A stretch of DNA of 64,000 nt from an uncultured Flavobacteriales bacterium (GCA_903935095.1 CAIZQH010000003.1:62001-126000), one strand, 5' to 3'; numbered from the stretch's first letter, positions 42,756-52,976 are shown. A program made the numbers and translations. Notes: generated from the letters alone by a model not told the origin.

Positions 42756-43340
42756 TTATCGCTCCCTTTCTCTTTCTCGCTCTACAATGTTCTCGTTCAA
42801 GGTATATTTATCTCCACTCTCCGGACATTCTGCCACACCATTTTCATCAAAATTCAAACGGTGACCAAATTCGGACATCCAGCCGATTTGACGTGCGGGA
42901 TTTCCAACTACTAAGGCGTAATCGGGAACGTGTTTCGTAACCACTGCTCCGGCACCGATAAAGGCGTAGCGTCCGATGTCGTGACCGCAAACGATGGTCG
43001 CATTGGCACCGATACTGGCGCCTTTTTTGACAATCGTTTTCAAATAACTGTCTCGGCGAATGACGGCACTACGTGGATTCATGACGTTCGTGAAAACCAT
43101 CGATGGACCCAAGAAGACATCGTCCTCGCAGATGACACCCGTGTAGATGGACACGTTGTTTTGTACTTTTACGTTGTTTCCGAGAATGACTTCTGGAGAA
43201 ATCACCACATTTTGTCCGATGTTACACGACAATCCAATGGTGCAGTTGGGCATGATATGCGAAAAATGCCAGATCTTGGTTCCTTCACCAATCTGACATC
43301 CTTCATCAATAACCGCCGTTTCATGTGCGAAATACTTCAT
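42756..43340 (-). CDS. left-handed beta-helix acyltransferase (WbpD/WlbB-like)
   Basis: Hexapeptide repeats ([73 protein letters not shown]). Confidence 0.88.
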   Translation of the reverse strand: MKYFAHETAVIDEGCQIGEGTKIWHFSHIMPNCTIGLSCNIGQNVVISPEVILGNNVKVQNNVSIYTGVICEDDVFLGPSMVFTNVMNPRSAVIRRDSYLKTIVKKGASIGANATIVCGHDIGRYAFIGAGAVVTKHVPDYALVVGNPARQIGWMSEFGHRLNFDENGVAECPESGDKYTLNENIVERERERER

Positions 43341-44327
43341 TTACTTGGTAATGTATTTATCAAAATTATAATGATCTGTTTCCAATAATTCTTCTTTGCT
43401 CAAACTTTGGAAATAAGCATATGTTCGTTTTAATCCTTCGCTTCGGTCGATTTTTGGCTCCCAATTTAGGATTTCACGCGCCTTCGTGATGTCTGGCTGA
43501 CGCTGTTTCGGGTCATCTACCGGTAAATCTTTGTAAATGACTTTTTGTGTCGTACCCGTTAAGGCGATGATTTCTTCTGCGAATTGTGAAATCGTTATTT
43601 CCGATGGATTACCAACGTTTACTGGATACGGGTAATCACTCATCAACAAGCGAACGATTCCTTCGACTAAGTCATCGACGTAGCAGAATGAACGTGTTTG
43701 AGATCCGTCACCGAAAACAGTGAGGTCTTCTCCGCGCAATGCTTGTCCAATGAACGCAGGTAGCACGCGTCCGTCGTTTAAGCGCATGCGTGGACCATAG
43801 GTATTGAATATACGCACGATGCGTGTTTCAACTCCGTGAAAATTGTGGTAAGCCATGGTGATCGCCTCTTGGAAGCGTTTGGCTTCGTCGTAAACGCCAC
43901 GTGGACCCACAGGATTCACATTTCCCCAATAATCTTCTGTTTGCGGATGAACGGTTGGGTCTCCGTATACTTCCGAAGTGGAAGCAATGATCAAGCGTGC
44001 TCCTTTTGCTTTCGCAAGTCCGAGGCAATTATGGATGCCCAAGGACCCCACTTTCAATGTTTGAATCGGAATCTTCAAGTAATCAATTGGACTCGCAGGA
44101 GAAGCGAAGTGTAGTATGTAATCTAATTCTCCCGGAATGTGGATGAATTTCGATACGTCATGGTTGTAAAATTCGAATTGTTCCAAGGGAAACAAGTGTT
44201 CGATGTTTTTCAGTCGTCCGGTGATGAGGTTATCCATCGCAATGACATGGTAGCCATCCTTGATGAAACGGTCACACAAATGCGACCCTAAAAATCCGGC
44301 TGCCCCGGTGATGAGTACTCGTTTCAT
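43341..44327 (-). CDS. UDP-glucuronate decarboxylase-like SDR (UDP-xylose synthase type)
   Basis: [52 protein letters not shown]. Confidence 0.88.
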   Translation of the reverse strand: MKRVLITGAAGFLGSHLCDRFIKDGYHVIAMDNLITGRLKNIEHLFPLEQFEFYNHDVSKFIHIPGELDYILHFASPASPIDYLKIPIQTLKVGSLGIHNCLGLAKAKGARLIIASTSEVYGDPTVHPQTEDYWGNVNPVGPRGVYDEAKRFQEAITMAYHNFHGVETRIVRIFNTYGPRMRLNDGRVLPAFIGQALRGEDLTVFGDGSQTRSFCYVDDLVEGIVRLLMSDYPYPVNVGNPSEITISQFAEEIIALTGTTQKVIYKDLPVDDPKQRQPDITKAREILNWEPKIDRSEGLKRTYAYFQSLSKEELLETDHYNFDKYITK

Positions 44328-45640
44328 TTCTCCACAAGGTTACGACCAATGCTCGAATAATAGAATCCTTTTTCGTTCATTTCGTCAATTTCATATAAGT
44401 TTCTACCATCAAAGATCACCGCATCTTTCAAACGATTTTTGACTTCAGGGAAGTTTGGATTACGGAAGATACTCCATTCCGTGCAAATCAATAGTGCGTC
44501 TGCTTGATTTAATACGCTGTACTCATTCTCTGCGAAAGTGATTTTGTCTCCCAAAATACGTTGTACATTTGGCATCGCTTCCGGATCGTATGCGCTTACC
44601 GTTGCACCTGCTTGCAGCAATTCCTCGATCATGTACAAGGCTGGTGCCTCGCGGATGTCATCCGTATCCGGTTTAAAGGCTAAGCCCCAAATGGCGATGT
44701 GTTTTCCGGATAAGTCCCCGCGGAAGAAATTCTTCATTTTCGGGAACAATTTTGTTTTTTGGTCCTGGTTGACTTCCATCACTGCGGAAAGAATCTTGAA
44801 ATCGTAGTTGTTTTCGATTCCCGACTTCGCCAAGGCTTGCACGTCTTTTGGAAAACATGACCCACCGTAACCGATTCCTGGGAACAAGAAACGTTTGCCA
44901 ATGCGGCTATCGGAACCAATCCCGATGCGTACTTTGTCTACATCTGCTCCCACCAATTCACAGAAATTGGCGATTTCATTCATGAAGGTGATTTTCGTTG
45001 CCAAAAAAGCGTTCGCTGCGTATTTGGTCAATTCGGCGGATTTCTCATCCATGAAGTAAATCGGATTCCCTTGACGAACAAATGGTTTGTACAAACTGTC
45101 CATGACCTTGCGCGCACGCTCATCGGATGTTCCAATCACCACACGGTCTGGCTTCATGAAGTCGCTTACCGCATATCCTTCGCGCAAAAACTCTGGATTC
45201 GATACTACCGCGAATTCCACCGTTGCATGTGCTGCAATCGCTGCGGTTACTTTCTCTGCTGTTCCAACAGGTACGGTACTCTTGTCAACGATCACTTTGT
45301 AATCGGTCATAATCTTTCCTAATTCCTTCGCGACACCAAGAATGTAGGATAAATCCGCCGATCCATCTTCTCCTGGGGGCGTTGGTAATGCAAGGAAAAT
45401 GATTTCCGCATTCTTGATTCCCGCCGCTAAATCTGTTGTGAAATTCAGGCGTCCCGCTTTGATGTTGCGTTCGAACAATACGTCCAATTCTGGCTCGTAA
45501 ATCGGAATTTCGCCGTTTTGCATTTTTGCGACTTTATTGGTGTCGATGTCTATGCAAATGACGTTGTTCCCCGTTTCAGCGAAACAGGTTCCGGTTACTA
45601 GGCCGACGTAGCCGGTGCCGACAACTGCGATGTTTTTCAT
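44324..45640 (-). CDS. ugd: UDP-glucose 6-dehydrogenase
   Basis: [44 protein letters not shown]; start at MKNIAVVG (45640). Confidence 0.93.
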   Translation of the reverse strand: MKNIAVVGTGYVGLVTGTCFAETGNNVICIDIDTNKVAKMQNGEIPIYEPELDVLFERNIKAGRLNFTTDLAAGIKNAEIIFLALPTPPGEDGSADLSYILGVAKELGKIMTDYKVIVDKSTVPVGTAEKVTAAIAAHATVEFAVVSNPEFLREGYAVSDFMKPDRVVIGTSDERARKVMDSLYKPFVRQGNPIYFMDEKSAELTKYAANAFLATKITFMNEIANFCELVGADVDKVRIGIGSDSRIGKRFLFPGIGYGGSCFPKDVQALAKSGIENNYDFKILSAVMEVNQDQKTKLFPKMKNFFRGDLSGKHIAIWGLAFKPDTDDIREAPALYMIEELLQAGATVSAYDPEAMPNVQRILGDKITFAENEYSVLNQADALLICTEWSIFRNPNFPEVKNRLKDAVIFDGRNLYEIDEMNEKGFYYSSIGRNLVEK

Positions 45641-45675
45641 ATGAATAGTTATTCGTTCCTTGTGCGCTTGCACGC

Positions 45676-45719
45676 TCAGTGAACAGTGCTTTCGAGTGCT
45701 CAGTGAACAGTGCTCAGTG
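45676..45719 (+). repeat. heptamer array, 5' of ugd
   Basis: ctcagtgaacagtgctttcgagtgctcagtgaacagtgctcagtg. Confidence 0.9.
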
Positions 45720-45788
45720 CGTTTGTTAATTAGCTAATATTGGTTAACGTGTTCAATTTATATAAGTTCATTTTTTTAAACGATTCCA

Positions 45789-45834
45789 CACTGAGTACTG
45801 TTCACTGAGCACTGAGTACTGATCACTGTTCACA
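45789..45834 (-). repeat. inverted heptamer array, 3' of four-helix-bundle gene
   Basis: cactgagtactgttcactgagcactgagtactgatcactgttcacag; 25-nt arm pairs with 45695-45719 (1 mismatch). Confidence 0.9.
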
Positions 45835-45836
45835 GC

Positions 45837-46208
45837 TCATTGTTTCCCGTTCAATAGGTATTTCCTAAGACCATGGGTCATTTTTCTTACTTCGATTAAT
45901 TTATCATTCAAGGAATTAAAATCTTCCTCTGTAATCAATTTTGTGTCGAAAGAAAATCTTAATTGATTTCTCAATTCATCATTTGACCCCATCGCAATCA
46001 GTAAAAATCGTGCGAAATCTTTTTTAGACTTGCGTCCGAATCCTTCAGCGATGTTCGATGAAATGGATAGGGATGATCTTAACATTTGATCTTTAATGGC
46101 CCATTTTTTATCAAAAGATGACTCGTTTGTCAATCTATTTATTTCTAGTGCGACTTCGTACGCACGTTGCCATGCGTTTAGGTCTTCGTGTCTTTTTATC
46201 AGTGCCAT
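45837..46208 (-). CDS. four-helix-bundle protein (S23/23S rRNA-IVS family)
   Basis: LNAWQRAYEVALEINRLT...FDKKWAIKDQMLRSSLSISSNIAEGFGRKSKKDFARFLLIAMGSNDELRNQL. Confidence 0.88.
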   Translation of the reverse strand: MALIKRHEDLNAWQRAYEVALEINRLTNESSFDKKWAIKDQMLRSSLSISSNIAEGFGRKSKKDFARFLLIAMGSNDELRNQLRFSFDTKLITEEDFNSLNDKLIEVRKMTHGLRKYLLNGKQ

Positions 46209-46268
46209 TTTTCGAATTTCTTGTGAAAACGATTTGTGGCATGTTTTATTGTGTTGTTTCTAGTTTTT

Positions 46269-46318
46269 AGTGCTCAGTGCTTAGTGCTTTTGGGTGCTCA
46301 GTGAACAGTGATCAGTGC
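46269..46318 (+). repeat. heptamer array, 5' of four-helix-bundle gene
   Basis: agtgctcagtgcttagtgcttttgggtgctcagtgaacagtgatcagtg. Confidence 0.9.
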
Positions 46319-46389
46319 GTTTGCTAATTATCTACTCCTGGTTATTTTGTTCAATTTATTCATATTCAATTTCATTTTAAATGATCCAG

Positions 46390-46414
46390 CACTGTTTACT
46401 GAGCACTGTTCACT
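46390..46414 (-). repeat. inverted heptamer array, 3' of aminotransferase gene
   Basis: cactgtttactgagcactgttcact immediately before the stop codon complement at 46417. Confidence 0.9.
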
Positions 46415-46416
46415 AT

Positions 46417-47541
46417 TTAGAAAAACGATTTAACGGTTTCAACTATGTACTCGATCTGCTCCTCGTCCATTTCCGTGTGAATGGGTAAGGAAATCACGCG
46501 TTCGGTTAACCAATCGGTTGTGGGTAATTCGGTGTTGCTGCTTCCGAAGGCGGCGAACATTTTTTGTTTGTGCGCTGGAATCGGGTAATAGATCATGCTT
46601 GGAATATCGTTGGCGGATAAATGTTCTTGTAATGCGTTGCGATTGCCGTTCTCCAACACGAGCGTATACTGGTGGAAAACGTGTTTGGAATCGTCCGCGC
46701 GGAAGGGAATGCGTACGCCAGGAATTCCCGCGAATGCTTCGTCGTAGCGTGCAGCTATATCGCGACGTGCGTCGATGTAGTTGTCTAATTGACGCAATTT
46801 CACTTCTAAAATCGCTGCTTGAATAGTGTCCAGGCGGGAATTACAACCCACCATCTCGTGCACGTACTTTTGCTCTTGACCGTGATTGGCAATCATCTTG
46901 ATTTTACGTGCTAATTCGTCGCTGTTGGTACAAATTGCACCACCATCGCCATAGCATCCAAGGTTTTTAGAAGGGAAAAAGGACGTGCATCCAATGTCGC
47001 CAATGGTGCCAGTTTTCACTTTTTTTCCGTTTGTCAAATGGTAATCGGAACCAATTGCTTGGGCGTTGTCCTCGATGACGAAAAGCTGGTGTTTTTCGGC
47101 AATTTCCATGATTGAATTCATGTTCGCTGCTTGCCCGTATAGGTGAACTGGAACGATCGCCTTCGTTTTGGATGTCAGCGCTGATTCAATGACTGCAGGA
47201 TCCATGCAAAACGTCTGTGGATCCACTTCGACAAAAACTGGTGTCAAGCCTAGTAGGGCAATGACCTCCGTTGTGGCGATGTAGGTGAAACTTGGAGTGA
47301 TGACTTCATCTCCCGGTTTTAGACCGAGGGCCATCATGGCAATTTGTAGGGCATCGGTGCCGTTAGCACAGGGAATGACGTGTTTGACATCCAAGTACGT
47401 TTGAAGATCCGCTTGAAAACGTCCAACTGCTGGACCATTGATAAAATGTGCGTGCTGAATGACGTCTTGAATCGCCATATCAATGGATGGTTTTATTTTC
47501 TCATATTGAGAAACAAGGTCCACCATTTGAATTTTCTTCAT
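46417..47541 (-). CDS. DegT/DnrJ/EryC1/StrS aminotransferase (WbpE-like)
   Basis: PLP fold motifs (VIEDNAQAIGSDY; GCTSFFPSKNLGCYGDGGAI). Confidence 0.92.
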   Translation of the reverse strand: MKKIQMVDLVSQYEKIKPSIDMAIQDVIQHAHFINGPAVGRFQADLQTYLDVKHVIPCANGTDALQIAMMALGLKPGDEVITPSFTYIATTEVIALLGLTPVFVEVDPQTFCMDPAVIESALTSKTKAIVPVHLYGQAANMNSIMEIAEKHQLFVIEDNAQAIGSDYHLTNGKKVKTGTIGDIGCTSFFPSKNLGCYGDGGAICTNSDELARKIKMIANHGQEQKYVHEMVGCNSRLDTIQAAILEVKLRQLDNYIDARRDIAARYDEAFAGIPGVRIPFRADDSKHVFHQYTLVLENGNRNALQEHLSANDIPSMIYYPIPAHKQKMFAAFGSSNTELPTTDWLTERVISLPIHTEMDEEQIEYIVETVKSFF

Positions 47542-47564
47542 CGAATCTTATTTTTTAATAATAA

Positions 47565-47590
47565 AAAAGGCGATCAATTGACCGCCTTTT
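47565..47590 (-). terminator. terminator-like hairpin upstream of aminotransferase / downstream of OmpA gene
   Basis: AAAAGGCGatCAATTGacCGCCTTTT. Confidence 0.7.
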
Positions 47591-47607
47591 AAAGTTAGCA
47601 CTGCGGT

Positions 47608-48915
47608 TTAACGAACAATGGCAAATTGCACACGACGATTCGCCGCATCCACTTCCAATGTATTTCCTGCATATTTTGTTTCTTTTTTCCCTTTGTATGA
47701 AATCACTAAACGACTTTTGTCAGCACCTTTCTTTGTTAGGTACTCAACCACAGTGTTTACACGTGATTCAGAAAGTTTGTTATTCACAGCGTCACCACCT
47801 TCGATGTCCGCATGTCCGCTAACTGCAATTTTTTGTGTTGGATGAGCAGCCATATAAGCCACCACATTATCCAATATACCATAATAGGCATTGTTAATGT
47901 AAAAAGATCCTTTCACGAACATCACGTCGTAAATCCCTGATTCGATCAATGTTTTTGCGTCTTTCTCCGGAGAATGTTCTTCTGGACAACCCTTAACTGT
48001 ACCTTTTACCGTTGGACACTCATCTTTACCATCAACGAATCCATCACCGTCAGTATCAATCGTGTTCAAGTCTGGCGCTGGAGTTGGAACGATTGTTTTC
48101 CCAGTCACATCCACCATGTTTCCAGCAGGCGTGTTTGTTTCTTGATCAACGGCATTGATGACTCCATCTTTATCGTCGTCACCTAATTTCGTTGCCGCTT
48201 CTTTCGCTTGTTTTTCCAATGCAGCGATTCGGTTCAAGTCTTCCTCACTCAAACGTGGTGTATAGGTCCAGTCAGCGTGTGTTTTCGCTTTACCGAAGTA
48301 ATAACTGAATCCAACCGTTGCTGTAGCGTAGTAACCAGAGAAACCACCTCCTTGTACTGGTGTTGCTTCGAAATCGAAACCGTTGTTTTGACGAATATTC
48401 CCCATGAAAGAGATGTCACCATTGATGCTCAATCGCTCATTTACTTTGAATTGCGGAGTGATTCCTATGATTCCTTGTAACATTTCGTCAACAGAACCTT
48501 CTTCTGCTTTGAACAATTCTTTTGGACCATCGATCAAAGCTTTGTTCCACATGGTCGCGTATCCACCACCCATGTGCAACAACATTCCCCAACGAGAGGT
48601 GAAGTCATTCATATGTAGCAAGTCTGTTAAGTTGAATGTCGGTTGGACAGAAAAGCGCAAAGCATTTGTTGCTGGATGACCGTCTGTAAAATTGAAGTGG
48701 TCAAATCCAACATCGAATTTTAATCCAACGCGGTTATTGAACATGTGACGTGCGTTCACCTCATAATGAGTGAATTGATACAAACGAGTTGTGTGCATTG
48801 TATTGTGCATCCCGTCATGTCCACCGATGTTAAATCCAAACGAACATTTGTTGTAATCTTGAGCAGATCCCAAAATGGAAATCATGCTGAAAAAGGAGAA
48901 TAATAATCGGTTCAT
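47608..48915 (-). CDS. OmpA family protein with TSP3-type calcium-binding repeats
   Basis: N-terminal barrel, DTDGDGFVDGKDECPTVKGTVKGC, C-terminal OmpA domain (VSGHADIEGGDAVNNKLSESRVNTV). Confidence 0.9.
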   Translation of the reverse strand: MNRLLFSFFSMISILGSAQDYNKCSFGFNIGGHDGMHNTMHTTRLYQFTHYEVNARHMFNNRVGLKFDVGFDHFNFTDGHPATNALRFSVQPTFNLTDLLHMNDFTSRWGMLLHMGGGYATMWNKALIDGPKELFKAEEGSVDEMLQGIIGITPQFKVNERLSINGDISFMGNIRQNNGFDFEATPVQGGGFSGYYATATVGFSYYFGKAKTHADWTYTPRLSEEDLNRIAALEKQAKEAATKLGDDDKDGVINAVDQETNTPAGNMVDVTGKTIVPTPAPDLNTIDTDGDGFVDGKDECPTVKGTVKGCPEEHSPEKDAKTLIESGIYDVMFVKGSFYINNAYYGILDNVVAYMAAHPTQKIAVSGHADIEGGDAVNNKLSESRVNTVVEYLTKKGADKSRLVISYKGKKETKYAGNTLEVDAANRRVQFAIVR

Positions 48916-49120
48916 GTGTGTGTGTTTTGTTACAAAGGTAAGTTTTTACTCTTAAATGCCGCTTTTAACTTGTAATAATGCAAAAAAAAATCTAATTCTT
49001 TTTCTGGTTAAAAATGGTTTTTCTCTATTAAAATAGTGTAATTTTCTTTTTAACCTTTCAAATTTCCATTTCCACTTGTTTAGCCTTTTCAGTGAAAATA
49101 CTTTTGATTCTTCTGAAATT

Positions 49121-49414
49121 AAAATAGGGTAAAATAGGGGAAAATATAATTTTTTAAAGGTTTATTATTAAACAAATATAGTCGTTTTATTTAAACTAAA
49201 TAAAAGTATTGAAAACTTATGGTAAATTCGAGTTATGACGACTTTTCCAGAGTGAAATAAGTGTTCAATTGAGAGGGTTATCATTCAGTAAAAAACCTAT
49301 AATATATTGGGTTTTACATGAAAAGCACACATTCAAATAGCGTGTAATATGATTAAATTGTTAAGAATTTATAAAAAGTCCTAATAAATAGGGTAAAATA
49401 GGCGAAAAAAGGTA
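49121..49414 (+). promoter_or_regulatory. AT-rich upstream region of upxY with duplicated AAATAGGGTAAAATAGG(G/C)GAAAA motif
   Basis: aaaatagggtaaaataggggaaaatat (49121-49147) and aaatagggtaaaataggcgaaaaaagg (49386-49412). Also TATATTTG at 49413-49420 resembling the Bacteroidetes -7 box (TAnnTTTG). Confidence 0.4.
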
Positions 49415-49435
49415 TATTTGTTTTATCAATAACCT

Positions 49436-49984
49436 ATGAATCTAACAACTACACTAAGCGCACAAGCATCCGTCTACCGCAAGCCCTCATTGGAGCAGAA
49501 GTGGTACGTAGTGTATACGAAGCATTTAGCGGAAAAAAAAGTTTCGGAGCGATTTCAAGTTGCGGGGATCGAGCATTACCTTCCGGTTTACACGACGATT
49601 CGTCAGTGGAGTGACCGTAAAAAGAAAATCGAAAAACCATTAATCAATTCTGTTGTGTTTGTGAAAACGAGCGAACGTGCTTTGAATGAACTTTATTCCA
49701 TTCAGGGGATTCATGGTGTATTAAAATATTTGGGACGTCCAGCTGTAGTTCAAGCACACGAGATTTTGAATCTTCGCATATTGTTGCAAGAGGTACATGT
49801 CGAGGATATTGAACAAGTGGACATCCAAGCAGGAGATTTGGTGGAAGTCATCCGTGGTCCCTTCAAGGGCATGCAGGCTTGCGCGATTCAACTGCAAAAT
49901 TCCATGCGACTGATCATCGAGATCAAGAACATGGGGGTTGGGTTTTCGGTAAACGTGCCGAAGACGTACGTGAAACGTTTGTAG
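49436..49984 (+). CDS. UpxY-family (NusG-like) transcription antiterminator
   Basis: KWYVVYTKHLAEKKVSERF NGN domain and KOW (AGDLVEVIRGPFKGMQACAIQ). Confidence 0.9.
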   Translation: MNLTTTLSAQASVYRKPSLEQKWYVVYTKHLAEKKVSERFQVAGIEHYLPVYTTIRQWSDRKKKIEKPLINSVVFVKTSERALNELYSIQGIHGVLKYLGRPAVVQAHEILNLRILLQEVHVEDIEQVDIQAGDLVEVIRGPFKGMQACAIQLQNSMRLIIEIKNMGVGFSVNVPKTYVKRL

Positions 49985-50050
49985 GCGCGCAGCCGCCACG
50001 GTTTCATGTAAGAATGTTGGTTAGTCTGTGGGACTAGCTGCGGCGAAGCC

Positions 50051-50081
50051 GTTTTTAGTTTGCAGAGCAAACTAAAAAAAA
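50051..50081. terminator. strong stem-loop downstream of upxY
   Basis: gTTTTTAGTTTGCagaGCAAACTAAAAAaaa symmetric A/T-flanked hairpin. Confidence 0.65.
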
Positions 50082-50135
50082 TGTGCCAATCTGCTAATGT
50101 GCCAATCTGCTAATGATTTGTTCCGCCAAGGCGGA
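50081..50135 (+). repeat. decamer array plus GC palindrome variant
   Basis: atgtgccaatctgctaatgtgccaatctgctaatgatttgttccgccaaggcgga. Confidence 0.9.
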
Positions 50136-50205
50136 ATAGTTATCGGTTTATAGCAGAAATAGGAGTGAGCTTATGTGGTTCAGAGATGAACAGTGGGTGT
50201 AAATC

Positions 50206-50553
50206 TTAGGTGTTTCGTTTAGCGGTAGAAATAATACGACTGAGCAATTTGCCTATTTGTTGAGACTCCGAAAGAAGAGTGTCACAGTTTAAAGAATAAC
50301 TGGCTTTGCAGATTTCGAGCCAATAAATAGTTTCCTCACATTCCTTAGATGCAATTTTAAGTTTGTGAATAAAATCAGATTTGGATTCCGCGTGTTGAGC
50401 TTCACGAACATTTGCTCCAATGGAGGTTCCAGATTTTAAAAGTTGATTAGCAATCACAAAATATTTCTGAGATTGTAACTCTTGACAAAAAGACACGGTC
50501 AAAAGCGCAAACTCAAATGATTTAGTCAATAAAGGGTTCTTTGATTCAGCCAT
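50206..50553 (-). CDS. four-helix-bundle protein (S23/23S rRNA-IVS family), second copy
   Basis: FEFALLTVSFCQELQSQKYFVIANQLLKSGTSIGANVREAQHAESKSDFIHKLKIASKECEETIYWLEI. Confidence 0.9.
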   Translation of the reverse strand: MAESKNPLLTKSFEFALLTVSFCQELQSQKYFVIANQLLKSGTSIGANVREAQHAESKSDFIHKLKIASKECEETIYWLEICKASYSLNCDTLLSESQQIGKLLSRIISTAKRNT

Positions 50554-50618
50554 AATTTAGAGAACGCAAAAAGTAAAAAAATATTTTCTTCGTTCAAACA
50601 GTTAATACATTTCCTATC

Positions 50619-50683
50619 TGAGCGGAGCTCAGAGCCAACAGCTACCCATTAGCACACTGGCACACTGGCACATTAGCACATTA
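50619..50683 (-). repeat. hairpin, GAGCCAACAG motif and decamer array upstream of fcl
   Basis: TGAGCggaGCTCAgagccaacagctacccattagcacactggcacactggcacattagcacatta. Confidence 0.88.
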
Positions 50684-50694
50684 TTAAAGCACCA

Positions 50695-51654
50695 TTGAAA
50701 ACGATCACAAAAAATTCTAAAATCTACATCGCAGGACACCGAGGAATGGTCGGAAGCGCTATCTGGCGTGCGCTAGAAAGTTCTGGCTACACCAACCTCC
50801 TTGGAAAAACCAGCCGCGAATTAGATTTAAGAAATCAAGAAGCTGTTCAAGCATTTTATGCCCAAGAAAAACCAGACGTAGTCATCGACGCTGCGGCTAG
50901 GGTAGGGGGAATATTAGCAAATAACAATTATCCGTACCAGTTCTTGATGGAGAACATGCAGATCCAGAATAATTTGATTGATGGCGCGTTTCAGGCGGGT
51001 ATTCAAAAATTTATTTTCCTGGGAAGCTCCTGTATTTATCCGAAGTTGGCAGCTCAGCCTTTGAAAGAGGAATGTTTATTGACGGCTTCACTCGAACCAA
51101 CAAATGAATGGTACGCATTGGCGAAAATCAGTGGCGTGAAAGCGTGTGAAGCGATTCGCACCCAATTCGGACACGACTATGTCAGTTTAATGCCGACAAA
51201 CCTTTACGGATACCACGATAATTTCGACTTACAAACCTCGCATGTATTACCAGCGATGATGCGCAAGTTTCACGAAGCCAAGCTCAAGGGACACGCTCCT
51301 GTTCAGCTTTGGGGATCGGGAACACCGATGCGTGAGTTCTTGTTTGTCGATGATATGGCATCCGCAGTTGTCTTTGCTTTAGAAAACAAATTACCGGAAC
51401 ACCTCTACAATGTTGGAACAGGTGTGGATTTGACCATCAAGGAATTAGCACTAGCGATTCAAGAAGTCGTTGGACACGAAGGAAGCATCGAGTGGGATGC
51501 TTCGAAACCAGACGGAACACCGCGTAAATTAATGGACGTTTCCAAACTGAAAAATGCAGGATGGGCATACAAAATATCCTTACAAGAAGGCATCGCACTG
51601 ACCTATCAATGGTTATTGGATAACCAAACACATTTAAAAGAAGTCAAACTATGA
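50695..51654 (+). CDS. fcl: GDP-L-fucose synthase
   Basis: [47 protein letters not shown] start just downstream of the decamer array. Confidence 0.93.
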   Translation: MKTITKNSKIYIAGHRGMVGSAIWRALESSGYTNLLGKTSRELDLRNQEAVQAFYAQEKPDVVIDAAARVGGILANNNYPYQFLMENMQIQNNLIDGAFQAGIQKFIFLGSSCIYPKLAAQPLKEECLLTASLEPTNEWYALAKISGVKACEAIRTQFGHDYVSLMPTNLYGYHDNFDLQTSHVLPAMMRKFHEAKLKGHAPVQLWGSGTPMREFLFVDDMASAVVFALENKLPEHLYNVGTGVDLTIKELALAIQEVVGHEGSIEWDASKPDGTPRKLMDVSKLKNAGWAYKISLQEGIALTYQWLLDNQTHLKEVKL

Positions 51655-52733
51655 AAACGGCACTCATCACCGGAATCACCGGCCAAGACGGATCTTACTT
51701 AGCGGAATTGCTCATCGAAAAGGGCTACATGGTACACGGTATCAAGCGTCGTGCTTCGTCGTTCAATACGCAGCGCATCGACCACATCTATCAGGATCAA
51801 CACAGCTCGGAGCTCAATTTCAAATTACACTATGGAGATTTAACAGACTCCACGAACATCATCCGCATCATTCAAGAGGTGCAGCCTGACGAAATCTACA
51901 ACCTTGGGGCGATGTCCCACGTGAAGGTTTCCTTTGACTCTCCGGAATACGTGGCGAATGTCGATGGACTCGGAACCCTTCGTATACTCGAAGCGGTACG
52001 CATCCTCGGACTCGAAAAGAAAACGCGCATCTACCAAGCCTCTACTTCAGAGCTATATGGTGGATTTCCAGAAAATAAAAACGAACACGGATTCTACGAC
52101 GAAAAGTCGCCGTTTTATCCACGTTCACCTTATGGCGCTGCGAAAATCTACGCATATTGGATCACGAAAAATTACCGCGAGGCTTACGGAATGTTTGCCT
52201 GCAACGGAATTTTATTCAACCATGAGTCACCGCGTCGTGGCGAAACCTTCGTGACCCGCAAAATCACGATGGCGACAGCTGCCATAGCACTCGGAAAGCA
52301 AGACTGTTTGTATTTAGGTAACCTCAATGCACTTCGTGACTGGGGACATGCCAAAGATTACGTCGAGGCAATGTGGAGAATGTTGCAACGAGAAACTCCA
52401 GAAGATTTCATCATTGCCACCGGAAAAACAACCAGCATCCGTGACTTCGTTCGCATGGCCTTCCAAGAGATCGGCGTCACACTCACCTTCGAGGGAAGCC
52501 AAGAAAACGAGATTGCCAAAGTACAGGCCTGTTCGAATCCTGCTTACCAACTCGAAATTGGCAAAGTGGTCGTTCGTGTGGATCCAAGTTATTATCGTCC
52601 GACAGAGGTTGATTTACTTCTTGGGGATCCGACGAAAGCCAAAACACAATTGGGATGGACTCCGGAATACGATTTGGCTTCTTTAGTGAAAGAAATGGTA
52701 CTTAGTGATTTGAGATTTGTGACTGGTGATTAG
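51651..52733 (+). CDS. gmd: GDP-mannose 4,6-dehydratase
   Basis: [56 protein letters not shown]; overlaps fcl by 4 nt. Confidence 0.96.
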   Translation: MKTALITGITGQDGSYLAELLIEKGYMVHGIKRRASSFNTQRIDHIYQDQHSSELNFKLHYGDLTDSTNIIRIIQEVQPDEIYNLGAMSHVKVSFDSPEYVANVDGLGTLRILEAVRILGLEKKTRIYQASTSELYGGFPENKNEHGFYDEKSPFYPRSPYGAAKIYAYWITKNYREAYGMFACNGILFNHESPRRGETFVTRKITMATAAIALGKQDCLYLGNLNALRDWGHAKDYVEAMWRMLQRETPEDFIIATGKTTSIRDFVRMAFQEIGVTLTFEGSQENEIAKVQACSNPAYQLEIGKVVVRVDPSYYRPTEVDLLLGDPTKAKTQLGWTPEYDLASLVKEMVLSDLRFVTGD

Positions 52734-52890
52734 TCCGCCGCGGCGGATCAGTGACTAGTGACTTGTGCTCAGTGCCTAGTGCTCAGTGCTGGATTTATGG
52801 GAAGGAAATGAGTGCTCAGTGCCTAGTGCTCAGTGCTGGATTAATGGGATGGAAATTAGTGCTCAGTGCTCAGTGCTCAGTGCTGGATTC
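52734..52890 (+). repeat. GC palindrome, heptamers and three ~47-bp higher-order tandem units
   Basis: tccgccgcggcgga then units at 52765, 52812, 52859: gtgctcagtgcctagtgctcagtgctggatttatgggaaggaaatga and variants. Confidence 0.93.
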
Positions 52891-52976
52891 ATGGGAACTC
52901 TAACAATTTTTTTGCGTCAACAAACGAGTTGATCGTTAATAGTCTCTAATCTCGAGAACAAATTATATTTCTTTAC

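Noticed and set aside
42930-43388. 152-aa plus-strand ORF opposite the WbpD-like acyltransferase
   Set aside because: Mirror-frame ORF of hexapeptide repeat coding sequence; no independent support.
45837-50553. Four-helix-bundle genes considered as Avd of a diversity-generating retroelement
   Set aside because: No reverse transcriptase, template repeat or variable repeat seen; the sequences fit the S23/IVS-type family instead.
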